Assembly: GCA_002496385.1 (NCBI GenBank) | Contig: DAJR01000023.1 | Coordinates: forward strand, 1-64,000 | Length of the DNA: 64,000 nt | Direction of reading: 5' to 3' | DNA from: Methanomassiliicoccales archaeon UBA147 | Lineage (GTDB): Archaea; Thermoplasmatota; Thermoplasmata; SG8-5 | In this document: positions 60,289 to 64,000 of the stretch, one piece after another | How positions within the stretch are numbered: the stretch's first letter is position 1 | How the letters are laid out: every line of letters starts with the position of its first letter | Program-made: the position numbers and the translations under genes | The notes under the pieces: generated by a model | What the model saw: only the letters and a program-made list of their open reading frames with translations | Told to the model about the DNA's origin: nothing | Databases searched by the model: none

Positions 60289-60798
60289 CTACAATGTCTT
60301 CGCGTACTCGAACACATTCCCGGCTTTCAGGATGTCCTTCTGAACCGTTGACAGAGGCTTCAGCTTTCCGATCGCCTGCCCGCCTGCTTTGATTGTCCCG
60401 GCCTCCGAGTCCATTTCAACAATGTCTCCGGACTTGACCTTGGCCAGGTCGATATCCTTGATTGTCAGTATCGGGAATCCGGAATTGATTGCGTTTCGCT
60501 TGTATATCGCGCCGAACGATTGCGCAGCCACACATATTATCTTGAGCGCGGCAAAGCAATCCACCGCATGCTGCCTTGAAGAACCCGAACCGAAGTTCTG
60601 GCCCGTGATGACGATATCCCCGGGCTGCGCCTTCTTGGCGAAATCCCTATAGCCCTCCAGGTTGTCGAAGGCATACTGCCCCATTTCCGCAATTTCAGTG
60701 ATTGCCAGGTACTTGTTGTGGAATATCATGTCCGTGTCTATATCGTCAATAAGCTTGCCCTGCCTCAGCAGCACCCAGGCCCTTCCTTTGAATATCAT
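60289..60798 (-). CDS. leuD: 3-isopropylmalate/homoaconitate dehydratase small subunit
   Basis: 169 residues, swivelling domain: DIDTDMIFHNKYLAITE, GSGSSRQHAVDCFAALKII and NAINSGFPIL. The substrate loop reads YLAIT rather than the YLRT of homoaconitase or YLVY-type loops of isopropylmalate isomerase, so the acid is uncertain. AGGAGG is 6-8 nt before the ATG, which directly follows the large-subunit stop. Confidence 0.9.
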   Translation of the reverse strand: MIFKGRAWVLLRQGKLIDDIDTDMIFHNKYLAITEIAEMGQYAFDNLEGYRDFAKKAQPGDIVITGQNFGSGSSRQHAVDCFAALKIICVAAQSFGAIYKRNAINSGFPILTIKDIDLAKVKSGDIVEMDSEAGTIKAGGQAIGKLKPLSTVQKDILKAGNVFEYAKTL

Positions 60799-62034
60799 TC
60801 ATTCCACCTCCTGCAATGTGGCAATCCGACCAAGTATGGCAGAAGCCGCCGCAGTCTCGGGCGATGCCAGGTAAGTGTCACCGGCGCCCTGCTTTCCCGC
60901 AAAATTCCTGTTGGACGTGGAAATGTGGACCTGGCCCTCGCCGGTCATGCCGATCTGCCCTGAAGCGCAGCCGCCGCAACCCGGGTTTGACACGACGAAC
61001 CCCGACTCGATGAGCGTCGAGATATGCCCATCTTTCAGGAGCCTCTTCCAGACCTTCATTGTGGCCGGCACCAGCGTTGCCACAATCCCGGGCTTCACCT
61101 TCCTGCCCTTCATTATCTTGGCCACCGAGACGATGTCCTCGTATGTCCCGTTGGTGCAGGAGCCGATGAACACCGAATGTATCGGCCTTCCTCCCAGGGA
61201 TTCGACGTCAACGACTGCGTCAGGCTTCGGGGGCTTGGCAATCTGCGGCTTCAGGCCGGAGATGTCCAGGTCTATGGTCTTCTCGTAAACCGCGTCCCTG
61301 TCCGGGGTGATGGCTTTCTTCTGGCCGAAATGCTTCAGCACTTCCTTGTTGGGGACGATGAGGCCGATGATGGCCCCCATCTCCGTGGCCATCGAAGCAA
61401 GCGTGATGCGACCTGCCAGGTCAAGCTTGTCGATTGCAGACCCGCGGAACTCTATCGCCTTTCCCAGTGCCGTCTTGGTGCCCAACTTCCCTGTGATGAA
61501 AAGGGTGAGGTCCTTTGCGGAACAGGTCTTCGGCAGGTCGCCCTTGATGTTCACAACAATGCTGCCCGGAACCTCGAACCAGGTCTTTCCCGTCTTGAAA
61601 ACGAATGCAATATCCTGGTCGCCCATGCCCTGGCCGAATGCCCCGACCGCGCCCATGATGTTGAGATGCGAATCAGTTCCCACCACTGTCGAGCCGGGGT
61701 ATCCCAGGCCCTCCTCTATCATCACATGGGAGCCGATTCCCGCGTCCACGTCGTACAGCTTTATGCCCTGCTCCCAGGCGAAGTTCCTGCATATCTGCTG
61801 GTTGTTGGCATAGGGAATGGTGTTGGCGGGCACGTTGCAGTCGAACGTGAAGAACGTCTTCTTCGGGTCCTCGACCTTGTTGCCAGGATAATATTTTTTG
61901 AAATTCTTGACGACGTTCGCGCCGCCGAAGTCTCGCGCGGAGCGCACATCGATGCCTATCCAGACTATCTTTCCCGCAACGACGTCCTCATCCGCGTGTG
62001 CGGCCAGAATCTTCTCGACCAATGTTTTACCCAT
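60799..62034 (-). CDS. leuC: 3-isopropylmalate/homoaconitate dehydratase large subunit
   Basis: 411 residues, the short archaeal/LeuC2 type. Cluster cysteines in FIGSCTNGTYED and NPGCGGCASGQIG, DSHLNIMGAVGAFGQGMGDQD, STSNRNFAGKQGAG. With the small subunit it isomerises a 2-hydroxyacid such as isopropylmalate. No leuA or leuB is near, so the pathway cannot be set by context. Confidence 0.93.
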   Translation of the reverse strand: MGKTLVEKILAAHADEDVVAGKIVWIGIDVRSARDFGGANVVKNFKKYYPGNKVEDPKKTFFTFDCNVPANTIPYANNQQICRNFAWEQGIKLYDVDAGIGSHVMIEEGLGYPGSTVVGTDSHLNIMGAVGAFGQGMGDQDIAFVFKTGKTWFEVPGSIVVNIKGDLPKTCSAKDLTLFITGKLGTKTALGKAIEFRGSAIDKLDLAGRITLASMATEMGAIIGLIVPNKEVLKHFGQKKAITPDRDAVYEKTIDLDISGLKPQIAKPPKPDAVVDVESLGGRPIHSVFIGSCTNGTYEDIVSVAKIMKGRKVKPGIVATLVPATMKVWKRLLKDGHISTLIESGFVVSNPGCGGCASGQIGMTGEGQVHISTSNRNFAGKQGAGDTYLASPETAAASAILGRIATLQEVE

Positions 62035-62232
62035 GGGAGCACCGTAGGGGAATTCCGTTCGGGATTTAAGGGTTTAGACGTATTTTTGTATTTTTGTCAT
62101 GGGGATGGAGGGAGAATTTGCATTAATACGCAACCAAAGGCAAAGAGAGACGAATCAGAACTTAGGTGGCACCAATCTTAAAATACTCCAAGTCCACCAC
62201 CCCTATATTCAGTTCCAGCCAGTTCCATCATG

Positions 62233-62334
62233 CCCCGCCTGTCAGGGCGGGGTTGTGGCCTGGTTTCCGGAACCAGGCTGATGAACCGATTCTCTATCTT
62301 TCATACTTTGGAGACCCAGCCTGTGAGGGCTGGG
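62233..62334 (+). repeat. Second pair of GC-rich hairpins (same type as 3478-3590)
   Basis: Hairpin a: 62233-62240 with 62245-62252 (CCCCGCCT/GGGCGGGG), loop GTCA, preceded by CATG's TG. Hairpin b: 62315-62322 with 62327-62334 (CCCAGCCT/GGGCTGGG), loop GTGA. Between them is GCCTGGTT/AACCAGGC (62258-62265/62271-62278). About 75 nt apart and in the same orientation as the pair near 3.5 kb. No gene is seen from 62035 to 62559. Confidence 0.5.
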
Positions 62335-62428
62335 AGGTATTGACAACGAGGTTCAACCCGGTGCCGAGTCCCGGCCAACCAAAGGATGAGAGAGACGAAT
62401 CTATGAGCTTGTATCTATTCGCTAATAT

Positions 62429-62516
62429 GACGAACAGACTCTGCCACAATATTTTTACATTCGCTAGTTCGTCGGTTGCGCCTAATGGCATAACAAAATG
62501 TTTCTGGCCATTAGGC
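62429..62516 (-). repeat. Double-hairpin repeat, copy 3 (inverted)
   Basis: On the minus strand: hairpin A-type GCCTAATGGC/GCCATTAGGC (62507-62516 with 62480-62489), a 6-nt linker, then hairpin B-type GACGAAC/GTTCGTC (62467-62473 with 62429-62435) whose inner sequence (CTAGCG ... AGAGTCT) matches the two B copies on the other side of the tRNA gene. Confidence 0.75.
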
Positions 62517-62559
62517 TAACCATTTTTCATTGTAACCATAATGATAAAAGAAAGAAAAA

Positions 62560-62633
62560 TGGACTCAGCGGGATTCGAACCCGCGGCCTCTGCCTTGCGA
62601 AGGCAGCGATCTACCGGGCTGATCTATAAGCCC
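62560..62633 (-). tRNA. tRNA-Ala (anticodon CGC)
   Basis: A 74-nt cloverleaf on the minus strand without encoded CCA. Acceptor GGGCTTA/TGAGTCC includes the G3-U70 pair that identifies alanine; D arm GATC...GATC; anticodon arm CTGCC-TTCGCAA-GGCAG with anticodon CGC; T arm GCGGG-TTCGAAT-CCCGC; discriminator A at 62560. No intron. Confidence 0.96.
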
Positions 62634-62657
62634 ATATTATTTGAAACAGCCAATAGC

Positions 62658-62671
62658 ATATAAGATATAAA
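62658..62671 (-). promoter_or_regulatory. TATA box of tRNA-Ala
   Basis: Minus-strand TTTATATCTTATAT, about 30 nt before the first base of the tRNA. Confidence 0.5.
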
Positions 62672-62696
62672 CTTTTGTCAGCAACAGCCCGGTATT

Positions 62697-62880
62697 GGGC
62701 CAATTTCTGAACGATGCAATAATCAACAAAAGAAATTAGCCCGTATCATCAAACTAGCGATTAATGGCTTATGTTACCAGAGTCTGTTTGATGAAAGACC
62801 GAATTGCACCAAACGCATAGAATTCGGTCGTATCGCCAAACTAGCTATTATTACCATATGTTATTGAAGTCTGTTTGGCG
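62697..62880 (+). repeat. Double-hairpin repeat, copies 1 and 2 in tandem
   Basis: Unit 1: hairpin A 62697-62742 (GGGCCAATTTCT/AGAAATTAGCCC), linker GTAT, hairpin B1 62747-62793 (CATCAAAC/GTTTGATG). Three nt later unit 2: hairpin C 62797-62829 (GACCGAATT/AATTCGGTC), linker GTAT, hairpin B2 62834-62880 (CGCCAAAC/GTTTGGCG). B1 and B2 are both 47 nt with conserved AAACTAGC, ATGTTA and AGTCTGTTT but different, still-pairing outer stems. The array fills most of the 62634-62965 spacer. Confidence 0.8.
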
Positions 62881-62965
62881 TTATTAACTCTAGTATTGGG
62901 GCGTTTCTCTCTATCTTTCACTTCGTTCATTAACCTTTTATCCCTCCGCGAAGTTCAAGGTCTCA

Positions 62966-64000
62966 ATGCCCATCTCCGCCTCCGGAAAAGGCTTCGATAT
63001 CATCCTGGTCTCCGCAGAGTACTGGGACGACCATCCCCTTTCACCTGTCGGGGTGATAGCCAGGGTGCTGGATGCCAAGGGGTTTTCCATCGGCATAATC
63101 GAGAAGCCCGAAACTCCTGAGGATTTCACCCGCCTGGGCAGCCCCAAATTGTTCTTCGGCGTGACAGCAGGGTCCATCGACAGCATGATGAACAATTACA
63201 CGCCAATGAAGCACAAACGGGCGGACGACCCGCATGCCAGGAAGCAGAATCCCATGCCGGATCGCGCCACCATCGTTTACTGCAATGCCCTCAGGCGGCA
63301 TTTCAAGGGCTGCACCATCGTCATCGGCGGCATCGAGGCCTCCCTGCGCCGGTTCACGCATTACGATTACTGGAACAACAATGTCAGGCGCAGCATCCTT
63401 CTGGACTCGAGGGCGGATGTACTCGTTTACGGCAACGGCGAGATGCAGATAATCGAGCTGGCACAGCGGGCCAGGGCCGGAAAGCCGCTCGCAGGGGTTC
63501 AGGGGACTTGTGTGGTATCGAAGACCGTGCCCGAGGGGTTCGGACGACTGCCCGGCCATGCCCTGGCTGCCGCGGACAAGAAGGCTTTTTGCGAGATGCA
63601 GAACCAATTCTCCATCACGAAAAACCTGGCGCAGGAGTATGACAGGAACTTCGTCCTGCAGTACGCCTACCCGGGATACACGACAGGATTCCTTGACTGG
63701 ATATACTCGCTCGATTACTCAAGGGACATGCATCCCGAATCGCTCCTCAGGATGGCGCAGTTCTCAGTCCAGACGCACAGGGGCTGCATCGGGAGTTGCT
63801 CGTTCTGCTCCATCGGGCTGCACCAGGGCAACCGGATAATCTCGCGGAGCGAGGGAAGCATACTGGCCGAGCTCAGGAAAATAGCGGGGCACAGGGAGTT
63901 CAGGGGGGTGATTGACGACCTGGGGGGGCCGTCCGCCAACATGTACGGGATGGACTGCGATGCCTGCGAAGGCGACTGCACAGCCTGCGGAAAGCTGGAC
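62966..64000 (+). CDS. YgiQ-family radical SAM protein (runs off window end)
   Basis: The frame is open from ATG 62966 through the last base (345 codons seen). N-terminal region (FDIILVSAEYWDDHPLSPVGVIARVLDAKG in short form EYWDDHPLSP), IVIGGIEASLRRFTHYDYW, VYGNGEMQI, and the radical SAM motif GCIGSCSFCSIGLHQG followed by SRSEGS and DLGGPSANMYGMDC, all hallmarks of YgiQ, an uncharacterised 4Fe-4S enzyme family; further cysteines (CDACEGDCTACG) follow. CTTTTATCC near 62933-62941 suggests a leaderless mRNA. The C-terminal part is beyond the window. Confidence 0.92.
   Translation, partial: MPISASGKGFDIILVSAEYWDDHPLSPVGVIARVLDAKGFSIGIIEKPETPEDFTRLGSPKLFFGVTAGSIDSMMNNYTPMKHKRADDPHARKQNPMPDRATIVYCNALRRHFKGCTIVIGGIEASLRRFTHYDYWNNNVRRSILLDSRADVLVYGNGEMQIIELAQRARAGKPLAGVQGTCVVSKTVPEGFGRLPGHALAAADKKAFCEMQNQFSITKNLAQEYDRNFVLQYAYPGYTTGFLDWIYSLDYSRDMHPESLLRMAQFSVQTHRGCIGSCSFCSIGLHQGNRIISRSEGSILAELRKIAGHREFRGVIDDLGGPSANMYGMDCDACEGDCTACGKLD

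Noticed and set aside
62099..62519. Two short plus-strand frames over the hairpin spacer
   Set aside because: They run through the palindromes and have no protein-like sequence or start signals.
62429..62880. Integron attC sites or a CRISPR array
   Set aside because: Hairpin ends do not read RYYYAAC/GTTRRRY and no cassettes or integrase are present; there are no identical repeats with unique spacers, so CRISPR is excluded.

Overview
The window looks like a chromosomal segment of an archaeon, most likely from the Thermoplasmatota (Euryarchaeota). Supporting evidence: an exosome Csl4 protein, deoxyhypusine synthase, a PAC2-type proteasome chaperone, DUF531, METTL5-like methylase and KaiC/AbrB-type proteins; many A/T boxes about 25 nt upstream of start codons (archaeal promoters giving leaderless or near-leaderless mRNAs); and a 23S rRNA gene with no 16S gene or tRNA upstream, the unlinked arrangement known from Thermoplasma relatives. 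Radical-SAM, ferredoxin-ATPase and NifX-type genes suggest an anaerobe. The exact lineage cannot be fixed without a database search.

Layout. 1-600: 5' part of 23S rRNA (minus) with a folded leader and its promoter. 0.8-7.9 kb: KaiC-like ATPase, Bro-N protein, a hairpin-rich spacer with a small AbrB gene, a zinc-finger membrane protein, DUF531, folD, a CDC48-N-like protein and deoxyhypusine synthase. 8-15.7 kb: a compact five-gene operon (citrate lyase alpha, citryl-CoA lyase-like protein, acyl-CoA transferase fused to GNAT, ADP-forming acyl-CoA synthetase, a PTA-N/DRTGG protein), followed by an Lrp regulator. Read together these genes could cleave citrate with free CoA and recover ATP from acetyl-CoA. 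16.3-23.5 kb: a metal/Fe-S module (DUF134, DUF5320, Mrp, zinc ribbon, CoA-disulfide-reductase-like flavoprotein, two NifX proteins, radical SAM enzyme, two MinD-ferredoxin ATPases, CGGC protein) resembling the 'orange protein' loci of anaerobic bacteria. 23.5-31.7 kb: housekeeping genes (aminotransferase, M50-like protease, rpe, csl4, METTL5-like, TPR protein, PAC2) with a repeat-rich spacer near 26.9 kb.

31.7-60.3 kb is a surface-glycan region: GT-C-type membrane proteins, a divergent FtsX/ABC exporter, a Wzm/Wzt exporter, many GT2/GT4 glycosyltransferases, a trio making a UDP-2-acetamido-2,6-dideoxy-L-hexose, a WbpG/LfnA-type amidotransferase, two radical SAM enzymes and a nucleotide-sugar epimerase. 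Its middle part (about 46.4-55.4 kb) is visibly A+T-richer, as in exchanged O-antigen-like loci. 60.3-64 kb: leuCD-type isomerase, a tRNA-Ala(CGC) flanked by arrays of paired hairpins with compensating stem changes, and the start of a YgiQ-type radical SAM gene that runs off the window.

Points most worth following: the ACP-free citrate-cleavage operon, the double-hairpin repeats around tRNA-Ala, two genes whose only plausible start is CTG (one directly after an in-frame TGA), and the archaeal orange-protein-like cluster. Several real genes are under 60 codons (near 3.8, 16.3, 27.8 and 29.3 kb).
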